Origin: Trileptium ribeirensis
Taxonomy: Eukaryota; Nematoda; Enoplea; Enoplida; Thoracostomopsidae
Length of the DNA: 64,000 bases
NCBI GenBank assembly: GCA_030248225.1
Contig: JASANE010029193.1
Location: 1 to 64,000, forward strand
Direction: 5' to 3'
The position numbers and the translations under genes were made by a program. Below, in pieces: positions 49,601 to 61,861 of the stretch. The notes under the pieces were generated by a model, which was given only the letters and a program-made list of their open reading frames with translations, searched no databases and was not told the DNA's origin. The stretch's first letter is position 1; every line of letters begins with the position of its first letter.

Positions 49601-52600
49601 AAACAAACTTTTTAAACCGGAATTCCGGTTCCGGTATGGTTTTTTCCCTTCGCCGGAACCGCAACCGGAACAAGATTTTCGCCGGAACCGGAATTCCAGT
49701 TACTCCCTGCTTTTAGGGTATAATAACTTGAACCAATTTTCCCGATTAGTGGTCAATATCCGAGCCGGGGTGTCTGCCGAGTATGGAGAGTAGTCAACCG
49801 GAGGGCGACCAAAACAATGGGACATGAGCCGGAAGCCGCTTTCCTAGAACCGAAAGGAGACCAAGCATGGGGCAGCATCATTCCCCGCCAGAAAGAAGCC
49901 AGGATATGAAACACAAACTAACAATCTACTGCCACAACATGTTCTTAATGTTTCGTAATAAAGACTTACCCTCAGGACATCGTCAGCCGGAAGCTCAAAC
50001 ATACTCTGAATCTGCTGAGCAACTGCGTCTGGGTCGGCAGTTTCAAGATCGATTTTATTCAGTACAGGCAAAATTTTGAGGTTTTGTTCGAAAGCCAGCC
50101 AAAAATTGGCAACCGTCTGTGCCTAAAACACCAAACAAACAGTCATAGGTCATAATCGATGAAGGAAAAAGCTATTACGCAAATCAGATAGTCTTAATTT
50201 AAAAATAAACAATCATTGATTTTACTATTATATCAAAGCAATATAACATCTACTTTTTGTACAATCTTCGTGCACCATACTTCAGAGCGGACGTCAGCAA
50301 TTTCAAAACTAAATGGGAATATATCAGTAAAGTGGAATCAATAAACCCGTTTTTCTTCGCCGCCTTTGTCTATTGTGGTATGCCGCTGTCTGCCAGTGGA
50401 ATTAATCAATCGCAAAGGCCAGGAAAATGCTTTAATACTGCTTGAGCTAAAATATCTCGAAAAGTCTGCACCTGCACACCTTTATTCGCGTCAACCAGCA
50501 GTATAACGCCGTCGCAGGCAGAGAGCGATCGCGAGACTTCGTAGCAAAAGTCGACGTGACCGGGTGTGTCAATCAAGTTAAGGAGATACTGGACGCAGCC
50601 TCGGCCATCGCCGCTGCTATAAAACATTGACGCCGTCTGCGCCTTTACAGTAATGCCCCGTTCGCGTTCCACCTGAAGGCGGTCGAGTACTTGTAAGTTT
50701 TGATCTGAAAGAAAAAATGTAGCGTTGTAGAATTATAAATTCCTGTATATATACAGAAACTATAAACTAGTCGCAGGAACCCAAATATGTGTTTAATAAA
50801 ATAAAGTACTTGTTGAATTCGGAGATGGAGAAGCGCTAGCTTCAGAATCGAAGAATTCTCACTAGACTTCAATATGGTGAAAAAGATGGGCGTCCGTTTA
50901 TTTTTTCTCTGAAAACAGGACTTCGTTATCTCAACGTAAACCGATGTGGACGTGTGAGGGCTCATATGAAAGCTACAATTCTCTAGATGTGCCTTTTGAA
51001 GGTATTATTCCGATTCAACCCACCCTCGTCCCACCACAGGGGTCAAAGGGGGTACCCAAGGGTACATGGCTAAAATGGGCCATTTTTGGGTCATTTTTGC
51101 TCATAACTCGACAATCCTTGAACTCATTTGAATCATTTTGATATAGAAATATGTGCCTAAGAAACTTTATTTATGGGTATATAAATTGTTGTGGTCGGGT
51201 CCCTATGGGGCATGGGAACTTAAGCAAATGGGCAAATTTCCAAAATTTTGGTCAAACTTTGTCGAGGTGTAGCTATGTAACCACTCAAGCCATTCAAACG
51301 AATTTTGGTGTGTAGATATAGCTACTACGGCGCTACCTATATATCTCAGCAGATTTGATGTAAGACCCCTGAGTCAATTGGTATTTGAGGCAAAATTTGG
51401 GCCCGACGCCATATATAGTCATCCGTGACATTACCACTTCTAACAGTATATTAATAGATTTCTGGCGCAAAATAAGTTCACATGGGTTTTCATGGGTGCT
51501 GATTTCAAATCTTTACTTTATTTAAACGTGTCTCTTCGTGTAGAGTAGTTATATCAATGGGTGAGACATGGCGAGTGTTGCGAAAGGGATGAGTGTCATG
51601 CGGTCTGTAGCAAATTCGGTCTATGTTTTCTGTGCTTTTATTAAGATTCCTATATATGTATATAGAATACATGCATATGCTATTCACGATTCGTAAGCAG
51701 TTCTGAGGTAGAGTTAGCCCTGAGGGTGCGTATTAGATATCTAACTATCAGTTTTGCTACATCTATGCCTTATTGAGCAGCAGATTAATAAATATTTTTT
51801 GGTGAATATTACATCTTTGGTTCGTAACCGGAATATATTTTTAATGAGTTGTTCCACTGTATGTTAACGTTACGGATTCTCATTTCTTCGAATTCATACA
51901 CTTGGCATGTCGTCAAGAGCCTAGTTTACTTAACTGGACTAACACTTAAAAACTCGGTGAATATAAATAGACAAGTAGTGCAAACTTGGAATAATGGTGC
52001 ACAGCACTGTTACATTTCCCAGCTTATTCATTCCACTATGCCTCCTTACCCTGTCACAATGAATGTCATCGTCAGCATGAAATTTCATTCTATTCCCTAA
52101 CTTACCAAAGATTGGACTATGTTATACATTTTTTAAACATATCGACTTCTTTAGTTTTGCAAAAAAATCTTCTCAGGGTCAATTTTTTAACAGATGTGCG
52201 ATAGTTGAGACAAGCTGCTAAATAAAATGTATATAACCGATATTGTCCTCTTGACAGGTCGTGGCTAGATTACACACGGGTACTTGAAATCAGGACATAC
52301 AAGAATTATAAAGAAAACTGCGTGATGCTAGAGGCGATTTATATCAGACAAGCTCGGAGCAATGTAAAATAGTCTAAATTGCTTTTGTTATGATTTGATT
52401 CTAAACTTTCGCCTTCTAAGCAAGCCCTCATCTGTCAGGTTAAACAATACCAATTTGAGCATCCACTGTAGCTCTCACAAAAGGTCAAACAATTGCCATC
52501 ATAATCAGGACATACTAGAATTATAAAGAAAACTGCGTGATGCTAGAGGCGATTTGTATCAGACAAGCTCGAAGCAATGTAAAATAGTCTAAATTGCTTT

Positions 52601-55600
52601 TGTTATGATTTGATTCTAAACTTTCGCCTTCTAAGAAAGCCCTCATCTGTCAGGTTAAACAAGACCAATTTGAGCATCCACTGTAGCTCTCACAAAAGGT
52701 CAAACAATTGCCATCATAATCAGGACATACAAGAATTATAAAGAAAACTGCGTGATGCTAGAGGCGATTTATATCAGACAAGCTCGGAGCAATGTAAAAT
52801 AGTCTAAATTGCTTTTGTTATGATTTGATTCTAAACTTTCGCCTTCTAAGCAAGCCCTCATCTGTCAGGTTAAACAAGACCAATTTGAGCATCCACTGTA
52901 GCTCTCACAAAAGGTCAAACAATTGCCATCATAATCAGGACATACTAGAATTATAAAGAAAACTGCGTGATGCTAGAGGCGATTTATATCAGACAAGCTC
53001 GGAGCAATGTAAAATAGTCTAAATTGCTTTTGTTATGATTTGATTCTAAACTTTCGCCTTCTAAGCAAGCCCTCATCTGTCAGGTTAAACAAGACCAATT
53101 TGAGCATCCACTGTAGCTCTCACAAAAGGTCAAACAATTGCCATCATAATCAGGACATACAAGAATTATAAAGAAAACTGCGTGATGCTAGAGGCGATTT
53201 ATATCAGACAAGCTCGGAGCAATGTAAAATAGTCTAAATTGCTTTTGTTATGATTTGATTCTAAACTTTCGCCTTCTAAGCAAGCCCTCATCTGTCAGGT
53301 TAAACAAGACCAATTTGAGCATCCACTGTAGCTCTCACAAAAGGTCAAACAATTGCCATCATAATCAGGACATACAAGAATTATAAAGAAAACTGCGTGA
53401 TGCTAGAGGCGATTTATATCAGACAAGCTCGGAGCAATGTAAAATAGTCTAAATTGCTTTTGTTATGATTTGATTCTAAACTTTCGCCTTCTAAGCAAGC
53501 CCTCATCTGTCAGGTTAAACAAGACCAATTTGAGCATCCACTGTAGCTCTCACAAAAGGTCAAACAATTGCCATCATAATCAGGACATACTAGAATCATA
53601 AAGAAAACTGAGTGATGCTAGAGGCGATTTATATCAGACAAGCTCGGAGCAATGTAAAATAGTCTAAATTGCTTTTGTTATGATTTGATTCTAAACTTTC
53701 GCCTTCTAAGCAAGCCCTCATCTGTCAGGTTAAACAAGACCAATTTGAGCATCCACTGTAGCTCTCACAAAAGGTCAAACAATTGCCATCATAATCAGGA
53801 CATACTAGAATTATAAAGAAAACTGCGTGATGCTAGAGGCGATTTATATCAGACAAGCTCGGAGCAATGTAAAATAGTCTAAATTGCTTTTGTTATGATT
53901 TGATTCTAAACTTTCGCCTTCTAAGCAAGCCCTCATCTGTCAGGTTAAACAAGACCAATTTGAGCATCCACTGTAGCTCTCACAAAAGGTCAAACAATTG
54001 CCATCATAATCAGGACATACTAGAATTATAAAGAAAACTGCGTGATGCTAGAGGCGATTTATATCAGACAAGCTCGGAGCAATGTAAAATAGTCTAAATT
54101 GCTTTTGTTATGATTTGATTCTAAACTTTCGCCTTCTAAGCAAGCCCTCATCTGTCAGGTTAAACAAGACCAATTTGAGCATCCACTGTAGCTCTCACAA
54201 AAGGTCAAACAATTGCCATCATAATCAGGACATACAAGAATTATAAAGAAAACTGCGTGATGCTAGAGGCGATTTATATCAGACAAGCTCGGAGCAATGT
54301 AAAATAGTCTAAATTGCTTTTGTTATGATTTGATTCTAAACTTTCGCCTTCTAAGCAAGCCCTCATCTGTCAGGTTAAACAAGACCAATTTGAGCATCCA
54401 CTGTAGCTCTCACAAAAGGTCAAACAATTGCCATCATAATCAGGACATACAAGAATTATAAAGAAAACTGCGTGATGCTAGAGGCGATTTATATCAGACA
54501 AGCTCGGAGCAATGTAAAATAGTCTAAATTGCTTTTGTTATGATTTGATTCTAAACTTTCGCCTTCTAAGCAAGCCCTCATCTGTCAGGTTAAACAAGAC
54601 CAATTTGAGCATCCACTGTAGCTCTCACAAAAGGTCAAACAATTGCCATCATAATCAGGACATACAAGAATTATAAAGAAAACTGCGTGATGCTAGAGGC
54701 GATTTATATCAGACAAGCTCGGAGCAATGTAAAATAGTCTAAATTGCTTTTGTTATGATTTGATTCTAAACTTTCGCCTTCTAAGCAAGCCCTCATCTGT
54801 CAGGTTAAACAAGACCAATTTGAGCATCCACTGTAGCTCTCACAAAAGGTCAAACAATTGCCATCATAATCAGGACATACAAGAATTATAAAGAAAACTG
54901 CGTGATGCTAGAGGCGATTTATATCAGACAAGCTCGGAGCAATGTAAAATAGTCTAAATTGCTTTTGTTATGATTTGATTCTAAACTTTCGCCTTCTAAG
55001 CAAGCCCTCATCTGTCAGGTTAAACAAGACCAATTTGAGCATCCACTGTAGCTCTCACAAAAGGTCAAACAATTGCCATCATAATCAGGACATACTAGAA
55101 TTATAAAGAAAACTGAGTTGATGCTAGAGGCGATTTATATCAGACAAGCTCGGAGCAATGTAAAATAGTCTAAATTGCTTTTGTTATGATTTGATTCTAA
55201 ACTTTCGCCTTCTAAGCAAGCCCTCATCTGTCAGGTTAAACAAGACCAATTTGAACATCCACTGTAGCTCTCACAAAAGGTCAAACAATTGCCATCATAA
55301 TCAGGACATACTAGAATTATAAAGAAAACTGCGTGATGCTAGAGGCGATTTATATCAGACAAGCTCGAAGCAATGTAAAATAGTCTAAATTGCTTTTGTT
55401 ATGATTTGATTCTAAACTTTCGCCTTCTAAGCAAGCCCTCATCTGTCAGGTTAAACAAGACCAATTTGAGCATCCACTGTAGCTCTCACAAAAGGTCAAA
55501 CAATTGCCATCATAATCAGGACATACTAGAATTATAAAGAAAACTGCGTGATGCTAGAGGCGATTTATATCAGACAAGCTCGGAGCAATGTAAAATAGTC

Positions 55601-58600
55601 TAAATTGCTTTTGTTATGATTTGATTCTAAACTTTCGCCTTCTAAGCAAGCCCTCATCTGTCAGGTTAAACAAGACCAATTTGAGCATCCACTGTAGCTC
55701 TCACAAAAGGTCAAACAATTGCCATCATAATCAGGACATACTAGAATTATAAAGAAAACTGCGTGATGCTAGAGGCGATTTATATCAGACAAGCTCGGAG
55801 CAATGTAAAATAGTCTAAATTGCTTTTGTTATGATTTGATTCTAAACTTTCGCCTTCTAAGCAAGCCCTCATCTGTCAGGTTAAACAAGACCAATTTGAG
55901 CATCCACTGTAGCTCTCACAAAAGGTCAAACAATTGCCATCATAATCAGGACATACTAGAATTATAAAGAAAACTGCGTGATGCTAGAGGCGATTTATAT
56001 CAGACAAGCTCGGAGCAATGTAAAATAGTCTAAATTGCTTTTGTTATGATTTGATTCTAAACTTTCGCCTTCTAAGCAAGCCCTCATCTGTCAGGTTAAA
56101 CAAGACCAATTTGAGCATCCACTGTAGCTCTCACAAAAGGTCAAACAATTGCCATCATAATCAGGACATACTAGAATTATAAAGAAAACTGAGTTGATGC
56201 TAGAGGCGATTTATATCAGACAAGCTCGGAGCAATGTAAAATAGTCTAAATTGCTTTTGTTATGATTTGATTCTAAACTTTCGCCTTCTAAGCAAGCCCT
56301 CATCTGTCAGGTTAAACAAGACCAATTTGAACATCCACTGTAGCTCTCACAAAAGGTCAAACAATTGCCATCATAATCAGGACATACTAGAATTATAAAG
56401 AAAACTGCGTGATGCTAGAGGCGATTTATATCAGACAAGCTCGAAGCAATGTAAAATAGTCTAAATTGCTTTTGTTATGATTTGATTCTAAACTTTCGCC
56501 TTCTAAGCAAGCCCTCATCTGTCAGGTTAAACAAGACCAATTTGAGCATCCACTGTAGCTCTCACAAAAGGTCAAACAATTGCCATCATAATCAGGACAT
56601 ACTAGAATTATAAAGAAAACTGCGTGATGCTAGAGGCGATTTATATCAGACAAGCTCGGAGCAATGTAAAATAGTCTAAATTGCTTTTGTTATGATTTGA
56701 TTCTAAACTTTCGCCTTCTAAGCAAGCCCTCATCTGTCAGGTTAAACAAGACCAATTTGAGCATCCACTGTAGCTCTCACAAAAGGTCAAACAATTGCCA
56801 TCATAATCAGGACATACAAGAATTATAAAGAAAACTGCGTGATGCTAGAGGCGATTTATATCAGACAAGCTCGGAGCAATGTAAAATAGTCTAAATTGCT
56901 TTTGTTATGATTTGATTCTAAACTTTCGCCTTCTAAGCAAGCCCTCATCTGTCAGGTTAAACAAGACCAATTTGAGCATCCACTGTAGCTCTCACAAAAG
57001 GTCAAACAATTGCCATCATAATCAGGACATACAAGAATTATAAAGAAAACTGCGTGATGCTAGAGGCGATTTATATCAGACAAGCTCGGAGCAATGTAAA
57101 ATAGTCTAAATTGCTTTTGTTATGATTTGATTCTAAACTTTCGCCTTCTAAGCAAGCCCTCATCTGTCAGGTTAAACAAGACCAATTTGAGCATCCACTG
57201 TAGCTCTCACAAAAGGTCAAACAATTGCCATCATAATCAGGACATACAAGAATTATAAAGAAAACTGAGTGATGCTAGAGGCGATTTGTATCAGACAAGC
57301 TCGAAGCAATGTAAAATAGTCTAAATTGCTTTTGTTATGATTTGATTCTAAACTTTCGCCTTCTAAGCAAGCCCTCATCTGTCAGGTTAAACAAGACCAA
57401 TTTGAGCATCCACTGTAGCTCTCACAAAAGGTCAAACAATTGCCATCCTAATCCATCTAGCGTTACTTTGTCAACTGCGGCGAACAACCATTTATTTCTA
57501 TTTGATGTCTTTGTCTCTGTGCTTTGGGGTCCGTCCGGTCGCTTACTCTTATAAACAACTTATGAGGTAATGAAGATATTATATGGGTCTTTTGCATCCT
57601 ATAACTAATTATTGTAGTTATGGACATCTATAATAGTTGTCGTGCAATGGATCTTAACTCTCACGGCATATGGCAGATCCCTCAATCGATTTTGTTACCT
57701 ATACGGAGTACATCCTCAGTCATATCTCAAAACACGAGGGTAGAAGGTTTCATATTAAAAATAGATATATTCGTTTCGTGTTTGCCTAGGCGACCTTTAT
57801 ATACAATTTTGCTAGATAAAATTCGGCCAGACTCATAGATAACGAAACAAAAGCACTCTTTTAACTCTTTAGATATCGCGTTTTCGAGACAACTAAAATC
57901 ATTAGAAATACCAGTCGTAGTGGAACTAGATTTTTTGAGCGGAGCGACGGAATTAGTAATATGAACGTACTCAATGTCTTGGGAATATATTATTCCCTAG
58001 ACAACAATGAGTAAATGAAAGAATAGTTTTATTCCGTTCGAACGAAAAGCAAGACAAAAGAAATCACATGGCTTATACAGCATGGTGATGAATGGCAATC
58101 GAAGCAAAATGTAAGAGTTGCTACTCGCCACACCCGAAAACCCCAGGGTATATGCCGTTAAAACAACTCTACGACCAATAATTAAGTCGTTATGGAAAAA
58201 ATTTTGGACCTGATTATAAGGCACGAAGCGGGGCGATGAAGAATTTCATGCCACGCTTCCAACTCTGTGAAAAAGCCAACCGACTATTTGAGCTGTGATC
58301 CGTTCCATTACGCAATACTAAACAAATAAATGCTATGTTACCCTCCGATGAGAAAAATTTAAATAATTTCAAATGCTCAGTTAACCTGGCACCACCATCG
58401 AAGCCGGTTAAAACAGAGACTCGGCACGTTTACCTGTTGTCGAAATCGTTCCCGTCAGCTCTAGCAGCCGATCGGCGAGCGTACTTTTGCCATGGTCGAT
58501 ATGTGCGACGATGGAGAAATTTCTGACTCGCGACAGGTCAGCGTAGTTCGCGACGGTGTCAACGAGTTGCTGGTGACGATTGAGATCGCGGGATGATGTT

Positions 58601-58743
58601 GGCGTTTCTGGCTTGGCTGTGCTGTGGGCGAAGCGTAAAAGTACGTTCGGCGCAACTGAATTCACATCGTCACGAGCAAACCGTATTTTGACGAATGACA
58701 CCACATTGTACCGGTGCCGACAAACCAAACAACTACTTAGCAT
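37695..58743 (-). CDS. GUF1: Mitochondrial translation factor GUF1 (LepA/EF4 GTPase)
   Basis: Ribosome-binding GTPase (EF4/LepA family) thought to promote back-translocation or fidelity on mitochondrial ribosomes. Nine exons on the minus strand: 58,743-58,434; 50,704-50,472; 50,122-49,970; 48,245-48,021; 47,146-46,802; 46,084-45,881; 42,961-42,769; 41,724-41,510; 37,877-37,695. All joins have GT and AG and preserve frame, giving 686 residues, typical of animal GUF1. Residues 1 to about 70 are arginine- and serine-containing and poor in acidic residues at the start, consistent with a mitochondrial presequence. The GTPase boxes are AHIDHGKST (80-88), RGIT (119-122), DTPGH (149-153), NKID (203-206) and SAK (234-236). 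Further on are the LepA signatures [19 protein letters not shown], ending near 422, and YGGDRSR (645-651) with a KQKEGK-like stretch in the C-terminal domain. Introns reach 7.7 kb and hold transposons and satellites. No frameshift or stop is seen. Confidence 0.95.
38560..40800 (-). pseudogene. RTE-like LINE remnant in GUF1 intron 8
   Basis: Minus-strand order is endonuclease, linker, reverse transcriptase, C-terminal part. The endonuclease shows [30 protein letters not shown] and an NQIDH-like stretch (about 40,660-40,330). A linker reads [20 protein letters not shown] (about 40,130). The reverse transcriptase shows [16 protein letters not shown] (about 39,660) and FVDINAAFD. The catalytic box is altered from YADD to YAGD (about 39,265). 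After it come [20 protein letters not shown] (about 39,110) and a [15 protein letters not shown] segment (about 38,690). The blocks lie in shifting frames with stops, so the copy is inactive. The clade is judged from motif wording only. It is inserted in the same orientation as the host gene. Confidence 0.83.
43073..43675. repeat. 60-bp tandem array, ten copies, in GUF1 intron 6
   Basis: Ten head-to-tail copies of an exact 60-base unit (TTACTTTAGGTCGCCTTGAT is its start). Copies are almost identical; variation is confined to a few bases after TTTA (AGGTC, AGGTCT or AATTC). The homogeneity means recent expansion or an assembly estimate of a collapsed array. It is non-coding and has no unique spacers. 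Confidence 0.96.
44981..45341. mobile_element. ~360-bp hairpin element (MITE-like) in GUF1 intron 6
   Basis: AGAGTGCATTAGAGCAGAGT at 44,981 pairs with the end of the element (CTTTTCTAATGCACTCT). A second, stronger paired block is GACACGGGCGTTTTCGG near 45,040 against CCGAAAACGCCCGTGTC near 45,260. Each inverted repeat arm is about 90-100 bases. The loop contains a run of C and the dyad CCCCCAGTTTT/AAAACTGGGGG. No coding capacity. Confidence 0.75.
48772..48835 (+). repeat. Short fragment of the CAGGG-ended repeat
   Basis: GCAGGGAATAACCGGAACCGG followed by AAACCGGAACCGCCC resembles the beginning of the 29,759 repeat. Only the end is present. Confidence 0.45.
49225..49709 (-). mobile_element. 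Dispersed repeat with CAGGG end, copy 2
   Basis: Inverted copy of 29,759-30,465 inside GUF1 intron 3. Ends with TTACTCCCTG, preceded by clustered CCGGAACCGG and GGAATTCCGG inverted motifs. Some interior blocks of copy 1 are missing. Confidence 0.6.
52288..57450. repeat. 215-bp satellite, about 24 copies, in GUF1 intron 1
   Basis: The unit starts AATCAGGACATACAAGAATT and recurs every 215 bases (52,288; 52,503; 52,718; 52,933 and on). Copies differ at a few positions, such as CATACAAG or CATACTAG, CGGAGC or CGAAGC, GAGCATCC or GAACATCC. A one-base insertion giving GAGTTGATG occurs near 55,115 and again near 56,191, 1,076 bases apart. The accompanying variants recur in step, so a block of five units was duplicated. 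The unit length is not a multiple of three and no long frame crosses it. It fills two thirds of the 7.7 kb first intron. Confidence 0.96.
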
Positions 58744-60199
58744 CGCTTATATAATAGTAACATTTATTCAGAATTTAATAGTGTTCGGTCCATCAACATT
58801 ATTTGCCACTCAAGTCGGTCCAGCTAAACAGTCAAAATCTGTCATTCCCAACGCTCAATACATTAATTTATATAAATTAATGAACAAGAGAACAAAGACA
58901 TTGGCTCGAAGCTTTTTAGATTATTTTTAGCATTAATCATTATTAGCTAGATCAAACGATGTTGCACGCCTCAATCAAAAAAAAACGATTATCTATATAA
59001 ACAAGCTGCCCTGATGTGCAACGAATGAGAACATTTTAGTGCGCTATTTTTTCTTCCGTCAACTAAATACCAGGCTAGCACAGCACAGCTGCAGTGTCCT
59101 TGATTGCTGCAACAGGCTCAGAGGCAGGCGATACACAGCAATAACCCTAAGTCACCGTTCAAATCGGCAAATAATATGTTGGTTGATCGCCCATTGCTAT
59201 TATGCAAGGACCTCCTTGAATCTAAATAATGTTTTTCTCTCGAGGTCGACAAATAGCGTCAAACACATCTAACGATAGAGTTACGAGTTACAACGATAGA
59301 GTTACGGTGACTCGCTTTCACCTTATTCTATTTGCATATATTGAGGCAGTCTTCCACTCGTCACTATCGTTTGATTAGTAAACCCCTGCGGTTGGAATTG
59401 TAACGCTCCGTTACCCAGTACAACTATGTCCTATCATGTAAAGTTTGATAAAAGCCAAAACAAACACTCAATCTGATGGCTGTGATGCATACGACCAGCT
59501 CCAAATCGAGTAACTCAGCTAAGTGGCATTTTCACCAACTGCTAAGCTAAGACACATGTTTCCGCGTATATACTCATAGTGTTTTAGAAATATTAACAGA
59601 AAAACATCAGAGCACTTTGGAAAGAGTGCTGTAAAAAGGCTTATGTATTCAACAGAAAACAACAGAATAGCGTGCTCTCAGAGACATGAATTAAACGGGT
59701 GCTAGAACTGTAACTCCACCTGCATATTATTGGCCACAGTTACGAACCATACTCCATTATGAGGCACGTCTATTCCGACATAAGCAGCGATAACTTACAA
59801 ATCAACCATCCCTGTCTCAACCAAATAAATTAACCACGTAGCGAAAAGAAATGGAACTACTGCGGCTAACATCTTCTAAATTACTATAATAAAGTTCCAA
59901 ATTCAGCAGTTTGGAATGCCATTAAAGTTCAACAGTATCAACTACTATATCACAAGCGATGATAAAATGCGTTTAATATCATCACTCTCCTATATTTCCA
60001 TAGGCTGTGCGCGACAAAACTTAGATGCCCCCACCAAGCACACTATTTTCTAATACCCGACGATGGATTTCTCATCGAAAAAGAATCCGATCTCCTCAGT
60101 ACGACATCTGTTACGTATATATTTTATGTTTAGTCCTAGAGGTATGGTATAAATAAGCTGAAAGACGAAGCTACTTGAAAAACACCCGCCTAAACAATT
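58744..60199. other. Region upstream of GUF1, nothing recognised
   Basis: AT-rich DNA before the GUF1 start codon. No gene or clear core promoter element was identified. A short direct duplication, CAACGATAGAGTTACG-like, occurs near 59,268-59,305. Confidence 0.55.
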
Positions 60200-60279
60200 G
60201 GGTAGGTGTTGGATTCGAACCCACGACCGCCCGCTCTTGAATGCAAACAGGCGCTCTACCGACTGAGCTATCCCTGCCC
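60200..60279 (-). repeat. tRNA-like sequence (tRNA relic or SINE head)
   Basis: On the minus strand TAGCTCAGTCGG is a perfect Pol III A box and GGTTCGAATCC a perfect B box. The ends GGGCAGG and CCTACCC can pair at six of seven positions. However, the molecule is 80 bases, A and B boxes are about four bases further apart than in a normal tRNA, two extra bases follow the acceptor stem, and no clean five-pair anticodon stem forms. A tRNA-derived repeat is therefore more likely than a working tRNA gene. Confidence 0.6.
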
Positions 60280-61861
60280 GAATATTTACAGCAGAATTTA
60301 ACACACTATATCCGATACAACTGTCTAATATAGCGGATTAATAACTCCGTAGGGTGGGACATAGTTACCGGAACTATGTCTTAGCGTTAGCCTCGCCTAG
60401 GAGTTGTCCAATGTACAGGCCGGGTAAATTTTACGCTTAAAAGGTTTGGCGGTTATGGTCTAACACCCACATTTTATTTAGGAGAAATCCTGTGCCACTT
60501 GTCTACACTAACACATATATATATACACATTTTCATATGTTCAAGATAAACGAATTTTCCGAAACAGGTATATTTAACCAATAAGGTATAGTTGCGAACC
60601 TAGGTGCATGTATCCACCAACGCATGAAGAATTGTTAAACTTTGTTAGGTTTTTGTTACAAAACACACAAAAATGGTTATCGTTACACCATGTAAATATG
60701 CGAGCCATACATATTCTATATTACGTATTTCGTTAGTTTCCATGTGGCATGATCGTGAGCATAGTGGTTTCAGTTTTATTCCGCCTGGCCGTTGGGCAAA
60801 TGCGCTGTTTAGCGAAGATTTATTTCACATTATTATCATAGCGTATTCGTAATTTTCTAGTAACTGGCTACTAAAATACACTTAAGAGGTGTTTGTGTTT
60901 AAATTGGCATCATACTAATGCGTATTTTATACCACCATATCGTACGCGTAGCCAGCGCCCAACTATGTTTACGTCGTCCCACTGATGCACATTGCTCCCA
61001 GTTCGTAACGCCTGCACGTGAGTTAAAGCGGATTCCGAGTGGAGTCGAGCATGTCACATCGGGATTTGTGGAAGTGACAAAAGTGATGTGCCGTATTTCA
61101 TGCTAGCGTGACGTCCCATCGCCCTAAGTGTTCTTAGCTGATTGCGAATCTTATTACGTTTTTATTCGGGATGTTTCCGAATCGTTGCCGCTGCTACACA
61201 GTTCTGATATGCATTTTGGTATAACCAACCGATGTACTGGATGCGAGGCATATGTTCCATCGTAGCAAAGCATGTTAAAAGGACTGCTGAAACTGGTGAC
61301 AGGTTGGTACTGATACGTACTGTTCGCTCATGTTGACTGTTATCTTAATATGAAGTGTTATGTGTCACCTAAAAGGACGTAATATTGTAACAGTCCCGGA
61401 GTGCCATTATGTAGAGTGGAAGTCTCGTACAGTCGCCAGTCGATCCTCGAGTATCGTTTACAAACTATTACGTACTTTAGGTGAACAACTAGTACTGGGT
61501 CCGTATTCTAGGCACACCTTAGAGAAATGGCACTTCCGCAAATTGTTTAGTAAACGTTCAGAACTAAACGACTGTTGTTTGGTTTCAACTATGGCATAAT
61601 AAAATCTAATCGGCAATTCAAAGAGCTGCTACATTCGTAAGGCCAACATCGGAATTGGAAAGCTAGATATTCTGATTATCTGATATATTCTGATTTATCA
61701 CCACTGTACTAGCACGCTAGACCACGATCTCGCGCACCCCAGATACTAGCATATCGAAGGTGGCCAGAACTGTAATCCAATTTTAAGCACTGTGTGTTAT
61801 AGTAGCTGCTGCGGGTCGGAGCGCCCCGTAAGCACAAAACTACACTACCGCAGAAATCTAT
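60280..61861. other. Intergenic stretch, nothing recognised
   Basis: AT-rich, with short frames on the plus strand (60,918-61,106; 61,360-61,599) that show no known domain. Confidence 0.55.

Noticed and set aside
37695..58743. Bacterial or mitochondrial contamination as source of the LepA gene
   Set aside because: Nine exons with canonical splice sites and an N-terminal extension before the GTPase domain show a nuclear gene.
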